Assembly (NCBI GenBank): GCA_030531135.1
Contig: JAUNOJ010000125.1
Coordinates: 1 to 5,502, forward strand
DNA: 5,502 nucleotides
Reading direction: 5' to 3'
DNA from: Sutterellaceae bacterium
GTDB taxonomy: Bacteria > Pseudomonadota > Gammaproteobacteria > Burkholderiales > Burkholderiaceae_F
In this document: positions 5,198 to 5,502 of the stretch, piece after piece
How the letters are laid out: every line of letters begins with the position of its first letter
Numbering within the stretch: position 1 is the first letter of the stretch
Program-made: the position numbers and the translations under genes
Notes under the pieces: generated by a model
Database searches by the model: none
What the model was told of the DNA's origin: nothing
What the model saw: only the letters and a program-made list of their open reading frames with translations

Positions 5198-5502
5198 CAT
5201 GGATTGCAAACGCATGGCTTGGTACACAAATTTGTCGAAAAAGCCATGAGAAGTGGCAAAACCTAACAATCTGTTACAAAAAAGAATCAAAAAGTTGAAC
5301 AAACGAGACAAAGAAACAGGATTGTTGTGTCGGCTAACAATCGGGAAAAACGAAAGAGACTGTATCTTTAGGCATCGAGTGATTGCAGATGAGATAAGTC
5401 GCAAATACGTCACAGACTATTGATTTGCCCTGAAGCACAAGCGCAAACTAGCCTGCTTTTTGCAAGCTCTCGAATTCGAGCTTCAAATTGAGCCGCGAAA
5501 TT
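5198..5502. other. Region without a convincing gene
   Basis: No product can be assigned in this stretch. It holds an inverted repeat (5213-5248), a 12-bp palindrome CTCGAATTCGAG (5469-5480) and a few open frames of uncertain meaning. The best plus-strand frame, GTG at 5253 to TGA at 5421-5423, gives 56 residues rich in Lys and Arg and ending SRKYVTDY. It lacks a clear ribosome binding site and resembles nothing I recognise. On the minus strand a frame enters from the right edge and ends with TAG at 5450-5448 (NLKLEFESLQKAG at the C-terminus). It could be the tail of a gene lying outside the window, but 17 codons are too few to judge. Confidence 0.5.
5213..5248. repeat. 8-bp inverted repeat enclosing a 10-bp palindrome
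   Basis: CATGGCTT (5213-5220) and AAGCCATG (5241-5248) are perfect inverted copies 20 bases apart. The spacer contains the perfect palindrome ACAAATTTGT (5226-5235). There is no T-run, so it is not a typical terminator. It could be a protein-binding site or a trace of a small mobile element; its function is unknown. Confidence 0.45.

Noticed and set aside
5117..5413. Minus-strand 98-codon frame
   Set aside because: It runs antisense through the end of the autotransporter remnant and straight through its terminator hairpin, with no ribosome site or recognisable domain.
1..5502. CRISPR array, tRNA or rRNA genes
   Set aside because: No regularly spaced repeats and no cloverleaf or rRNA-like sequence were seen on either strand.

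Overview
The window looks like chromosomal DNA of a gut-associated betaproteobacterium, most likely a member of the Sutterellaceae (Sutterella/Parasutterella group). That placement is an inference: it rests on the style of the autotransporter beta-barrel, the moderate base composition and the type of IS66 transposase. No rRNA, tRNA or housekeeping gene is present to confirm it. The whole window is accessory DNA: an insertion sequence, a large surface protein, a toxin-antitoxin pair and a gene remnant.

Layout. Bases 1-1159 are the right part of an IS66-family element: the C-terminal two thirds of its transposase (entering from the left edge), two consecutive terminator hairpins and a probable terminal inverted repeat ending near 1159. 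Bases 1160-1419 are the upstream region of an autotransporter gene. They hold a perfect -35 box, a run of 12 G and a -10-like box, then a 5' leader with a hairpin and a good ribosome binding site. Bases 1420-4017 encode a complete 865-residue classical (type Va) autotransporter, followed by a hairpin terminator. Bases 4151-4763, on the minus strand, encode a toxin-first type II toxin-antitoxin operon of the HigBA/RelE (Gp49-like toxin, XRE antitoxin) kind, with its own promoter and a palindromic operator candidate. Bases 4852-5145 are the last 97 codons of a second, related autotransporter whose 5' part is missing, again followed by a strong terminator. Bases 5198-5502 hold no convincing gene.

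How the parts work together. The main point of interest is the autotransporter promoter. The 12-G run lies exactly between TTGACA and TACGAT, giving a 21-bp spacer where about 17 bp is optimal. This is the arrangement of known phase-variable promoters (for example Neisseria porA), in which slippage of the tract changes spacer length and switches transcription. In the length shown here the promoter should be weak or off. The orphan autotransporter tail suggests that a tandem autotransporter array was rearranged, and the toxin-antitoxin cassette now occupies the space where the second gene's 5' part would lie.
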